Source: CAWIJJ01 sp963836405 (GTDB taxonomy: Bacteria > Acidobacteriota > Terriglobia > Bryobacterales > Bryobacteraceae). From it: a stretch of 64,000 bases of DNA. This document shows, one piece after another, positions 26,782 to 35,784 of the stretch (its first letter is position 1; each line of letters opens with the position of its first letter). The stretch lies in the NCBI GenBank assembly GCA_963836405.1, contig CAWIJL010000005.1:186001-250000 (forward strand), given 5' to 3'. A program made the position numbers and the translations under genes. The notes under the pieces were generated by a model. It was given only the letters and a program-made list of their open reading frames with translations, did not search any database and was not told the origin of the DNA.

Positions 26782-29700
26782 TCAGAACCGGAAGCGGACC
26801 GCCATCTGAATGACTCGCGGGTCGCCCGCGCTCGAAATCGTCCCGAAGTTGGAATTCGGGAAAGTCGACGCGGGGTTGCCGAAGTTCACGGTGTTGAAGG
26901 CGTTGAACGCTTCAAACCGCAGATCCACCACCGTCTGCTCGCTGGGACGGAAATGCTTCACCAGGCTCAGGCTGGTACTGAATGCCTTCGGTCCCAGTGC
27001 CACATTTCGGCCGGAATTACCCGCCGTGTTGACCGGCTGCACCGCGAAAGCGTCTGCACTCAAGAAGTGCAGCCGGTCCGTCTTGGGGTCGATGCCGGTA
27101 TTCGGTGTGCCGATTCGGTCCGGCCTGAGCCCGCCGCCGTTGCGGCTGAAGAAGCGATAGCTGGTCCTGGTGGCCGGATCCGTGCTGGTGCCGTTCAGAC
27201 TCACGTTGACCGGCAATCCCGTATGCGTGCTGAGGATCCCGGACAGTTGCCAGCCACCCAGCACAGCGTCAACCGCGCGGCTCCATTGTGCGCCGAAACG
27301 ACGGCCCCGGCCGGCGGGCAGGTCATAGACGCTCGAAAGCGTGAAACGCTGGCGCGCCGTTTGCGACTGCGGACCGCGTTCGCTGCGGAAGTCGTCCAGA
27401 TACTGAGGCGTGCTGCCCGCGCTCCACGCGCCCGCCTCGTCCAGGGCGCTCGCGAAGGTGTACGAAGCGAGCGTGTACCAGCCTCCGGTCAGGCGCTTCT
27501 CCCATTTCACCTGGAGCGAGTTGTACCAGGATTCCGCCCGCTGCGCCCCCACGTTAATCTGCGACCATTGCGGGTAAGGGCGGTTGGCGGCGACGCTGCC
27601 ATCCACACCGAACGGGGTTTGATTCAGCGAGTATTGCGCCAGCAGGTGCTGGCCCCGGTTGCCCACGTACGCCACTTCGAATGTCGATTTCAGCGGCAGC
27701 AGAAACTGCAGCGCCAGGTTGAATTGCTGGATCCGGGCGGCATGATAATCTTTCTCGCGGGCTCGCAACGAAATGATGTTGGTGTTGTAGCTGTCGAAAA
27801 TGTTCGACGGTATCGTATCCGAGAGCCGCAGGGGCGGCGGCCCGGTGCCCACACGGATCAGCGTGATCGGGGTCAGTTGCGGCGGGTTCAACGGCAGGTT
27901 GATGTCGGAGCCGGACATGTCCTCCCCGGAATAGAAGATGCCGTAGCCGCCCCGCAGCACGATCTTTTGCGGTTTGATCTGCCACGCCATGCCGATGCGC
28001 GGGCTCACATTGCCATGGTCCGGATTCACCAGGTAGTCGGTTGGAGACTTGGCGGTTACCAGTTGGCCGCTCTGGGGATCGAAGTTGATGTTCACGTTCG
28101 GCCGGGCGCCGTAGTACGGCGTCGTGTACTCATACCGCAACCCGAGGTTCAAGGTCACGTTAGGCGCGACTTTCCAGTCATCCTGCACGAAGCCGGCGTA
28201 AGCCTTCTGTAACTGCTCCACCACCGCCTGGGTGTTGGCATCGAACTGATACACGTTGCCGGTGAGCAGGTCCGCGATCGACTCGCTCGTGTAATTGCCG
28301 TTGAACGTATAGGCCGGCACGGTGCGCGCCGAATCGAGAAACGCGTTGTTCTTCTGGCGCGTTTCGAACCCGAACCGGAAGGCGTGCGCGCCCCTTACCG
28401 CCGAAAGGTTCTCGATAAACTGAAATAACTCCGGCTGCTGGAATTGCGGGCGGAAGTTCCGGACGCCGATCGACTGGTAACTGCTCACGTTCATGATCGG
28501 AATGCCGCCTGTCTTCGCGCTCGACTCCGGAATGCCCTTGAAGCCGAATTCCGTAGCGGTCTGTTCGTGAGCCGATGCCTGCTCGAAGGTGGCATAGGTA
28601 CGGGTGTAGCCGAACCGAAAGAAGTTGATCACCGAAGGAGAAATCGTGTGGGTCCACGTGCCGCCGAAATTGTGGTTGGTGTTGAACTGCGCCCCCTGGC
28701 TGCAGCTTCCGCAATCCGCCACCCCCGGAATGGGACTGTCACGGAACACATCCTGCCGGTGATAGCTCCAGCGCGCCGAAAAGACGTTCGTTTCACCCAG
28801 GTTATAGTCGGCTTTGAGATCGCCCTTGTGCGTATTCTCGTTTCCCGCGGCCTGCACACCATAATTCTGAATGGTCTGGCCGCTGCTAGCCACTACTCCC
28901 GGCAGGTTCGCCGCGGGATAGAGATCGAGGACCTTCTTTCCCAGCGGATCGAAGCTTGTCTGCGGGATCGTGCGGTTGGCAAACAGGGTATTAGTCGCTG
29001 GGTCTGTAATGTTCTTGTAGAAGATTCCGTTGTGCTCGGCCTCGGTAGGCACGGTGTAGAGAAACTGATTCGCAAATTTCTGGATGAAGCCTTCATAATC
29101 CGCAAAATAGAACAGCTTGTTTTTGACGATAGGTCCGCCCACCGTACCGCCGAACTGATTCCAGTTCAAGTCGGGCTTGTCGGCGCCGATCAGGTTCGCG
29201 GCCCAGGGTGTCGCCGCCAGGTTCTTATTGCGGTTGTAATACCAACCGGAGGCGTGCGTCTGGTTAGTGCCCGACTTGATCAGTACATTGACGACCGCTC
29301 CGGCGGAGCGGCCGAACTCGGCGGAATAGCTGTTGGTCTGCACCTTGAATTCGCCAATGGCATCCGGCGATGGCTGCACCACCTGCGAAGAGAGCGACTG
29401 CGCGTTAGTGGTTCCCTGGTTGTTATCCACTCCATCCACGGTGAAGTTATTCTGCGTTTGGTAATTCCCGTTGGCGACGAACCAGCCCGCGCCGCGCGTG
29501 GTGGGGTCGAGCGTGCTCTCCGTAGCGCCGGGGACAAGCAGGGCGAGTTCGGTGTAGCGCCGCGCCGCCAGGGGAAGTTCCACCGCGATATTGCCGCTAA
29601 TCACTTGTCCCAGCGAGCCGTCCTCGGATTGCACGATTTCCGCCGACGCGGACACTTCCACCGTTGAACTGACGGTAGCCACGGAAAGCGCTACCCGCAC

Positions 29701-29997
29701 CAGTTTCCGCTCGTCCACATTCAACGAGATGTCGTTGACGCGGGTTGACTGAAATCCGGGCTTCGACACCTCCACCATATACAAAGATGCCGGAACCGGA
29801 CTGAACATCGCGTAGCCGTCGGACGATGTGACCCGGCTCGTCTGCACGCCGGTGGCGGTGTTATTCAGGACGACCTTGGTTTCGGCCGCCGCCAGCCCGG
29901 ACGCGTCCGTAACCAGCACGCGAATGGATCCGGCATCCGTCTGCGCGAACGCGGAACCCGCGCACAATATCATCGCAAGAAACAGGTATCTCGACAT
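26782..29997 (-). CDS. Oar-like TonB-dependent receptor with carboxypeptidase-regulatory-like domain
   Basis: 1,071 aa outer-membrane protein. Signal peptide MSRYLFLAMILCAGSAFA; residues ~20-110 form a CarboxypepD_reg-like domain (SIRVLVTDASGLAAAETKVV, GYAMFSPVPASLYMVEV). A plug-like region follows (NNFTVDGVDNNQGTTN, SAEFGRSAGAVVNVLIKSGT), then a long 22-strand-type barrel ending in aromatic IQMAVRFRF. This architecture is hugely expanded in Acidobacteriota and usually predicted to take up oligosaccharides or peptides; the ligand is unknown. ATG 29997 has GGAGGGG five bases upstream. It is transcribed away from the M28/S9 peptidase pair, with a candidate promoter at 30018-30044. Confidence 0.88.
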   Translation of the reverse strand: MSRYLFLAMILCAGSAFAQTDAGSIRVLVTDASGLAAAETKVVLNNTATGVQTSRVTSSDGYAMFSPVPASLYMVEVSKPGFQSTRVNDISLNVDERKLVRVALSVATVSSTVEVSASAEIVQSEDGSLGQVISGNIAVELPLAARRYTELALLVPGATESTLDPTTRGAGWFVANGNYQTQNNFTVDGVDNNQGTTNAQSLSSQVVQPSPDAIGEFKVQTNSYSAEFGRSAGAVVNVLIKSGTNQTHASGWYYNRNKNLAATPWAANLIGADKPDLNWNQFGGTVGGPIVKNKLFYFADYEGFIQKFANQFLYTVPTEAEHNGIFYKNITDPATNTLFANRTIPQTSFDPLGKKVLDLYPAANLPGVVASSGQTIQNYGVQAAGNENTHKGDLKADYNLGETNVFSARWSYHRQDVFRDSPIPGVADCGSCSQGAQFNTNHNFGGTWTHTISPSVINFFRFGYTRTYATFEQASAHEQTATEFGFKGIPESSAKTGGIPIMNVSSYQSIGVRNFRPQFQQPELFQFIENLSAVRGAHAFRFGFETRQKNNAFLDSARTVPAYTFNGNYTSESIADLLTGNVYQFDANTQAVVEQLQKAYAGFVQDDWKVAPNVTLNLGLRYEYTTPYYGARPNVNINFDPQSGQLVTAKSPTDYLVNPDHGNVSPRIGMAWQIKPQKIVLRGGYGIFYSGEDMSGSDINLPLNPPQLTPITLIRVGTGPPPLRLSDTIPSNIFDSYNTNIISLRAREKDYHAARIQQFNLALQFLLPLKSTFEVAYVGNRGQHLLAQYSLNQTPFGVDGSVAANRPYPQWSQINVGAQRAESWYNSLQVKWEKRLTGGWYTLASYTFASALDEAGAWSAGSTPQYLDDFRSERGPQSQTARQRFTLSSVYDLPAGRGRRFGAQWSRAVDAVLGGWQLSGILSTHTGLPVNVSLNGTSTDPATRTSYRFFSRNGGGLRPDRIGTPNTGIDPKTDRLHFLSADAFAVQPVNTAGNSGRNVALGPKAFSTSLSLVKHFRPSEQTVVDLRFEAFNAFNTVNFGNPASTFPNSNFGTISSAGDPRVIQMAVRFRF

Positions 29998-30017
29998 TTC
30001 CCCTCCAGGATTTTGTG

Positions 30018-30044
30018 AGTATACAGGATCTCTTTGACAGACAA
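30018..30044 (-). promoter_or_regulatory. Candidate promoter of the Oar-like receptor gene
   Basis: On the minus strand TATACT (30018-30023) matches the sigma-70 -10 box in five of six bases, with TTGTCT (30039-30044) 15 bp upstream as a weak, closely spaced -35. On the plus strand the same spot carries TTGACA (30034-30039), which may serve the divergent M28 gene but lacks a good -10. Confidence 0.35.
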
Positions 30045-30118
30045 GTGACAGATACCCGGCATCGTGCGCCCGCACGGTCTCACTTGCATTGCCGCTCTGG
30101 GTTATCCTGGTTCTCACC

Positions 30119-31663
30119 ATGAAAACGCCGCGCCCCCTCATCGCTACCGCCGCGCTTCTGGCACTCGCCGCGGGCCACGGAGCCGCGGACGATAAGGCCG
30201 TCAACCCGAAGGTTTCCAGAATCGTCTCCGAAGTCTCCGAGGAACGGATCAAGGACGTCATCGCCAAACTCGTCAGCTTCGGCACCCGCAACACCATGTC
30301 GAACCAGGACGACCCGAATCGCGGCGTCGGCGCGGCCCGGCAGTGGATCCTCCAAGAGTTCAAAACCTACAGCCCCCGCCTTCAGGTAGGCTTCGACAAA
30401 TATCGCGTGAAGAAGCAGGGCCAGCGCATCTTTAAAGATGTCGACCTGTGGAACGTCGTGGCCGTCCTGCCCGGAACGAAATATCCCGACACGTTCGTCG
30501 TCGTCAGCGGCCACTACGACTCCCTGAACCTGGGAACCCGCCCAGCCGGCCAGGCCGCCGCCGACCCCGAGGCCGCTCCCCAACCCGCCGGCCGCGGCAC
30601 GCAACAGCTCACCCTCGCCGACTTCGAGAAAAACGCCGACCTTCCCGCGCCGGGCGCCTGCGACGACGCCAGCGGCACCGCCGCCGTCATGGAACTGGCG
30701 CGCGTCATGAGCCAGTACGAGTTCGACAAGTCCATCCTGTTCATCAGCTTCGCGGGCGAGGAGCAGGGCCTCGTCGGCAGCACCCTGATGGCCGCCAAGG
30801 CGCGCAAAGAGAATCGCGACATCGAGGCCATCCTCAACAACGACATCATCGGCACCGATACGTCCGGCAACGGGCGCATGAGCAACATGTCGGTCTCGGT
30901 GTATAGCGACGAATCCATGGATTCGCCCTCGCAGCAGCTCTCGCGCTACGTCAAGGAGGTCGGCCAGCGCTATATCCCGTCCTTTAAGGTGGACACCATC
31001 TTCATGCAGGACCGCCTCGGCCGCGGCGGCGACCATACGCCGTTCCAGCTCGAGGGTTTCGCGGCGGTGCGCATTTCCACTCCCAACGAGAACTACTCCC
31101 ACCAGCATCGCGACAGCGACGTGCTCGACAACATGTCCGTGCCCTACACCACCAAGGTGGCGAGGATGAATGCGGCAGTGGCGGCCAGCCTCGCGTTCGC
31201 GCCCAAAGCTCCGCTGATCACGCGCGCACCCGGCGCCGGACGCGGCAACAACGCCAACGCCAATGCCGGCGGACGCGCAGCCGGTGCGGGAACCGCCGCA
31301 CCCGCAACCGCCGCCCAGGGTGGACGTGCCGGACGCGCGGGCGGTGCCGCCGCGGCTGCCGGCAGGCGCCCCACGCCCACCATCTCGCGCGGCTCGGGCT
31401 ACGATGCCGTGCTGCAATGGAGGCCCGCCGGCAACGATGCGGACATCGCCGGCTACGCCATCCTCGTGCGCTCCACGACGGCGCCCTACTGGGAGCGCGA
31501 GATCTTCGCCGGCAAGGTCACCGAGTACACGCTCAAAGATGTTTCGGTGGATGACGCGAAATTCGGAGTCAAGGCCATCGGCGTCGATGGCAGCGAAAGC
31601 CTCGTCACCCCCTACGTCTATCCGCCCCGCGTCAAAACCGAATACGAAACCGTGCAACAGTAG
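30119..31663 (+). CDS. Secreted M28 family zinc peptidase with C-terminal Fn3-like domain
   Basis: 514 aa with signal peptide (MKTPRPLIATAALLALAAG). The di-zinc aminopeptidase motifs are all present: SGHYDSLNL, CDDASGTAAVMEL, SFAGEEQGLVGS with the catalytic Glu-Glu pair, NNDIIGTD, and the final histidine in NENYSHQHRDSD. Residues ~365-420 are a Gly/Ala/Arg-rich linker, then ~90 residues resembling a fibronectin III module (GYDAVLQWRPAGNDADIAGY). It probably trims peptides outside the cell or in the periplasm. ATG 30119 starts the signal peptide. The S9 peptidase gene begins 4 bp after its stop, so the two form an operon. Confidence 0.88.
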   Translation: MKTPRPLIATAALLALAAGHGAADDKAVNPKVSRIVSEVSEERIKDVIAKLVSFGTRNTMSNQDDPNRGVGAARQWILQEFKTYSPRLQVGFDKYRVKKQGQRIFKDVDLWNVVAVLPGTKYPDTFVVVSGHYDSLNLGTRPAGQAAADPEAAPQPAGRGTQQLTLADFEKNADLPAPGACDDASGTAAVMELARVMSQYEFDKSILFISFAGEEQGLVGSTLMAAKARKENRDIEAILNNDIIGTDTSGNGRMSNMSVSVYSDESMDSPSQQLSRYVKEVGQRYIPSFKVDTIFMQDRLGRGGDHTPFQLEGFAAVRISTPNENYSHQHRDSDVLDNMSVPYTTKVARMNAAVAASLAFAPKAPLITRAPGAGRGNNANANAGGRAAGAGTAAPATAAQGGRAGRAGGAAAAAGRRPTPTISRGSGYDAVLQWRPAGNDADIAGYAILVRSTTAPYWEREIFAGKVTEYTLKDVSVDDAKFGVKAIGVDGSESLVTPYVYPPRVKTEYETVQQ

Positions 31664-31667
31664 GGAC

Positions 31668-33698
31668 ATGCGGATCTTCGCGCTGCTGGCGCTGGCGGCT
31701 GGCGCCGCCGCGCAGCCCTCGTCCTTTACCCTCGAACAGGTTTTGAGCGCGCCGTTTCCCAGCGCCCTCACCGCGTCCCCCACCGGCGGAAAAATCGCGT
31801 GGGTTTCGAACACTCGCGGCGTGCGTAACATCCTGGTGGCCGAGCCCCCCGATTACCAGCCCCGTCCGCTCACCACCTACTCCACCGACGACGGCCAGGA
31901 ACTCGGCGATATCGCGTGGACGCCCGACAGCTCCGCGCTCTTTTTCGTGCGTGGCAGCGAGGCCGCGCGCTACGGCGAAGCGCCCAATCCCGCCCATGAA
32001 CCCGCAGGCGTCCAGCAAGCCGTCTGGTTCGTGCGCCTCGATGGCGGCGCGCCACGCCGTATCGGCGAAGGCGACTCGCCCGCCGTTTCCCCCAAAGGCG
32101 ATCGCGTCGCGTTTCTTCGCGGCGGCCAGGTCTGGATGGCGCCGGTCGATGGCTCCTCCCCGGCCGCGCCGGCCTTCCACATGCACGGCCAGTGTGGCCC
32201 GCCCGTCTGGTCGCCCGACGGCTCCCGCATTGTCTTCCAAACCAGCCGCGGCGATCACGCATTTATCGCCGTCTACGAACCCGTCCCCAACCAACTGCGC
32301 TATCTCGACCCCAGCACCGACCGCGACGCCTGGCCCGCCTGGTCCCCCGACGGCCGCAGCGTGGCCTTCATCCGCCAGCCCAGCAGCGGCCTCCGTCCCG
32401 TGCGCGAGGCCCGCCGCGCCGCCGAGCCGTGGTCCATCCGCGTCGCCGCGCTCGACACCGGCGAGGGCCGTGAAATATGGCGCGCCTCCGCCGGTCCGGG
32501 CAGCGTCTTCAAGGAAGTCACCGCCCCCAACCAGTTACTCTGGGCCGATGGCGGCCGCCTCGTCTTCCCGTGGGAGCGCGACGATTGGACCCACCTCTAC
32601 TCCATCCCCGTTGCGGGCGGCGCCGCCACTCCGCTCACTCCCGGCGAATTCGAGGTGGAGGACGCAGCCCTCTCCAACGACCGCCGCACCGTCGTCTATT
32701 CGTCGAACCAGTCCGATATCGACCGCCGCCACCTGTGGAGCGTTCCCGCGGCCGGAGGCACACCCGCCGCGCTCACATCGGGAACCGGTATCGAGTGCCG
32801 TCCCGAGCCCACTTCGGACCCATCGGTCGTAGCGCTCCTGCGCTCCGGCGCGCAGCGGCCCATGCATCCCGCCATTCTCCGGAACGGCACAGTGCGCGAC
32901 CTCGACACCCCGCCCGCCGGATTCCCGCTCGCCGCCATGGTCGCGCCGCAGCCCGTCGTCTTCCCCAGCGCCGACGGCCTCTCCATCCACGGCCAGCTCT
33001 TCCTGCCGACGCGCGCCACCGGCCGCTCCCCTGCCCTGGTCTTCGTGCACGGCGGACCGCGCCGCCAGATGATGCTCGGCTGGCACCCCATGTACTACTA
33101 CGCCAACGCGTATGCCATGAACCAGTACCTGGCCAGCCAGGGCTACGTCGTTCTGTCGGTGAATTTCCGCAGCGGCATCGGCTACGGCATGAACTTTCGC
33201 GAAGCCCTCCGTTTCGGCGCCTCCGGTGGCGCCGAGTTCGCCGACGTGCAGGGCGCCGGCGTATACCTGCGCTCGCGCAATGACGTGGACCCGGCGCGGA
33301 TCGGCATCTGGGGCGGCTCCTACGGCGGCTACCTGACCGCGCTCGCGCTCGCCCGCGCTTCCGACCTGTTCCGCGCCGGCGTCGATTTCCACGGCGTCCA
33401 CGACTGGGCCAAAGAACTCGGCATTCCGCCCGGAGAGCCCGACTACAAGATCGCGTTCGAAGCCTCGCCCCTCGCCTTTGTCGATACCTGGCGCTCCCCG
33501 GTCCTGCTGATTCACGGCGACGACGATCCCGACGTCCAGTTCAACCAGACTGTGATGCTCAAAGACGCCCTCCGCGTGCGCAACGTCCCCGTCGAGGAAA
33601 TGATCCTCCCCGACGAGGTCCACGATTTCCTGCTGTGGCGCTCCTGGGTCTCCACGTACCGCGCCACAGCGGAGTTCTTCGCGCGCCACATGAAATAG
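31668..33698 (+). CDS. Secreted S9 family prolyl-oligopeptidase-like peptidase
   Basis: 676 aa. Short signal peptide (MRIFALLALAAGAAA), a WD-like propeller made of TolB/DPP-type blades (SPDGSRIVFQTS, WSPDGRSVAFIRQ), then an alpha/beta-hydrolase domain. Catalytic Ser in GIWGGSYGGYL (~res 551), Asp in LIHGDDDPDV, His in PDEVHDFLLW (~652). S9 enzymes cleave short peptides, often after proline. ATG 31668 is 4 bp after the M28 stop; earlier in-frame starts lie inside the M28 gene in another frame. It works in the same compartment as the M28 enzyme. Confidence 0.9.
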   Translation: MRIFALLALAAGAAAQPSSFTLEQVLSAPFPSALTASPTGGKIAWVSNTRGVRNILVAEPPDYQPRPLTTYSTDDGQELGDIAWTPDSSALFFVRGSEAARYGEAPNPAHEPAGVQQAVWFVRLDGGAPRRIGEGDSPAVSPKGDRVAFLRGGQVWMAPVDGSSPAAPAFHMHGQCGPPVWSPDGSRIVFQTSRGDHAFIAVYEPVPNQLRYLDPSTDRDAWPAWSPDGRSVAFIRQPSSGLRPVREARRAAEPWSIRVAALDTGEGREIWRASAGPGSVFKEVTAPNQLLWADGGRLVFPWERDDWTHLYSIPVAGGAATPLTPGEFEVEDAALSNDRRTVVYSSNQSDIDRRHLWSVPAAGGTPAALTSGTGIECRPEPTSDPSVVALLRSGAQRPMHPAILRNGTVRDLDTPPAGFPLAAMVAPQPVVFPSADGLSIHGQLFLPTRATGRSPALVFVHGGPRRQMMLGWHPMYYYANAYAMNQYLASQGYVVLSVNFRSGIGYGMNFREALRFGASGGAEFADVQGAGVYLRSRNDVDPARIGIWGGSYGGYLTALALARASDLFRAGVDFHGVHDWAKELGIPPGEPDYKIAFEASPLAFVDTWRSPVLLIHGDDDPDVQFNQTVMLKDALRVRNVPVEEMILPDEVHDFLLWRSWVSTYRATAEFFARHMK

Positions 33699-33747
33699 CC
33701 CGCGTAAGAATTCCCGCCGGCACAGTATCGGTCTACAATGGAGCGGT

Positions 33748-35680
33748 ATGAAAAGCCTTGCATGCCTGCTGCTGGCGATTAGTCCGGCCTTTTCCGCCAC
33801 GGTTACGGTCAACGCTTCCAAGACCAGCGCTCCCATTTCGAAATACATCTACGGCCAGTTCATTGAGCACCTCGGCCGCTGCATCTACGGCGGCCTGTGG
33901 TCCGAAATGCTCGAAGATCGCAAGTTCTACTACCCCGTGACGGGGGAGGCCCCCGCCTACGAAATGTTCAAACCCGGGCCCCGCTCCTACGACGGCGAAG
34001 GCCATCCCTATGAGTTGCTGGTCCGATCGCCGTGGCTGATTCTCGGGCCGAAGCAGGGCGTGCGCATGGTCACCGCCGGAGCCTACGTCGGCGAGCACAC
34101 TCCCGAGATCGCGCTGCCCGGCGGCGGCCGGCCCGCGGGTCTTGCGCAGGAGCGCCTCGCCCTAGTCGCGGGCCGCGAATACACCGGCCGCGTGATTCTT
34201 TCCGGCTCCGCCACCGCGGGTCCCGTGGACGTCAGCCTCGTCTGGGGCGGCGGCGCCACCATGCGCCACACCATCACCATCGAAAAGATCTCCGGCGAGT
34301 ACGCCAAATTTCCCCTGAATTTTCGCGCCGGCGGCTCCACCGATAACGGCCGCATCGAAATCGTCGCCCGCGGCACCGGAGCTTTCCGCATCGGCACCGT
34401 CTCGGTGATGCCTGCCGGCAACATCTACGGCTGGCGCGCGGATACCGTGGCGCTGCTCAAAGAACTCGACGCGCCGGTCTACCGCTGGCCGGGCGGCAAC
34501 TTCGTGAGCGGCTACAACTGGCGCGACGGCATCGGCGATCCCGACAAGCGGCCACCGCGCAAGAACCCGGCCTGGAAAGGCATCGAGCACAACGACGTCG
34601 GCATCCACGAATACATGGAGCTGATGCGCGAGATCGACTCCGAGCCCTTCGTCGCCGTGAATACCGGCCTCGGCGACGAAACCGCCGCCGCGCAGGAACT
34701 CGAATACCTGAACGGCGCGCCCTCCACGCCGCTGGGCAAACTGCGCGCGCAGAACGGCCATCCCGAGCCCTACAAGGTGAAGTTTTTCGCCGTCGGCAAC
34801 GAAATGTTCGGCGACTGGCAGCTCGGCCACATGCCGCTCTCCGATTACGTCAAGAAGCACAATCGCGTCGTCGAAGCCATGCGCAAAGTGGATCCGTCGT
34901 TCACCGCCCATCGGCGTCGGAGCCGTTGGCCAGTGGAGCGAGCAGATGCTCACCCAGTGCGCCGACTACATGAACCTGATCAGCGAGCACGTCTACTGGC
35001 AGCATCGTAATGACGTCGTGGCCCACATCGCGCAGGCCACCGGCGGCATCAAGAAAGTGGCCGACGCGCACCGCGACTACCGCAAGCGCATCCCCTCGCT
35101 CGCCGGCAAGGACATCCGCATCGCCATGGACGAGTGGAACTACTGGTATGGTCCGAACGATTTCGGCGAGCTCGGCGTGCGCTATACGCTCGAAGACGGC
35201 CTCGGCATCGCCGCCGGACTCCACGAGTATTTCCGCAACTCCGACATCTTCTTCATGGCCAACTACGCCCAGACCGTGAACGTCATCGGCGCCATCAAGA
35301 CCACCCCCACCGCGGCCGAGTTCGAGACCACCGGCCTGGTGCTTCAGCTCTATCGCCGGCGTTTCGGCGTGACCCCTGTCGAAGTGACCGGAACGCCCGC
35401 GCCGCTCGATATCTCCGCCGCATGGACCGCGGATAAAAGCGCCCTGACGGTGGCCATCGTCAACCCGACAAACCAGGAGCAGTCCCTGGACCTCGCCCTC
35501 ACCGGCGCGCAACTGGCCGGCGGCGGCATGGCATGGACCCTCTCCGGCCCTGACAAAACCGCGCACAACGATCCCGGCAAGCCGAGGCAGGTGGACGTTC
35601 ATCAGGAGCCCTATCGCGGCGCCGGCCAGCTTCGCGTCCCCGCGCTCGGCGTGGCCCTGTTCGAACTGCCGGTGAAATAG
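33748..35680 (+). CDS. Secreted alpha-L-arabinofuranosidase, GH51 (one frameshift)
   Basis: About 643 aa when corrected. Signal peptide MKSLACLLLAISPAFS; GH51 start SKYIYGQFIEHLGRCIYGG; a carbohydrate-binding-like insert; catalytic barrel with acid/base Glu in VGNEMFGDW (~res 352) and nucleophile Glu in AMDEWNYWYG. It releases arabinose from arabinan or arabinoxylan. The frame breaks at ~34907: VDPSFT runs into HRRRS, but deleting one C from the GCCCATC run restores VDPSFTAIGVGAVGQWSEQ and the C-terminal half. Total length is one more than a multiple of three, as expected for one extra base. I treat this as a sequence error rather than a dead gene. Confidence 0.88.
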
Positions 35681-35784
35681 CGCAGCGGCGCCGCCCAATC
35701 CCGATTACCGGTCTCGCAGTCATAGCCCGCTTGCGCCCGCTCGCGCCCGGCGCGACAATCGGGTTTCCGATTGCGAGATCTCAA

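Noticed and set aside
30080..31831. 583-residue minus-strand open frame opposite the M28 peptidase
   Set aside because: Composed of antisense-type Gly/Ala/Asp/Val-rich sequence, while the plus frame has all M28 metal ligands.
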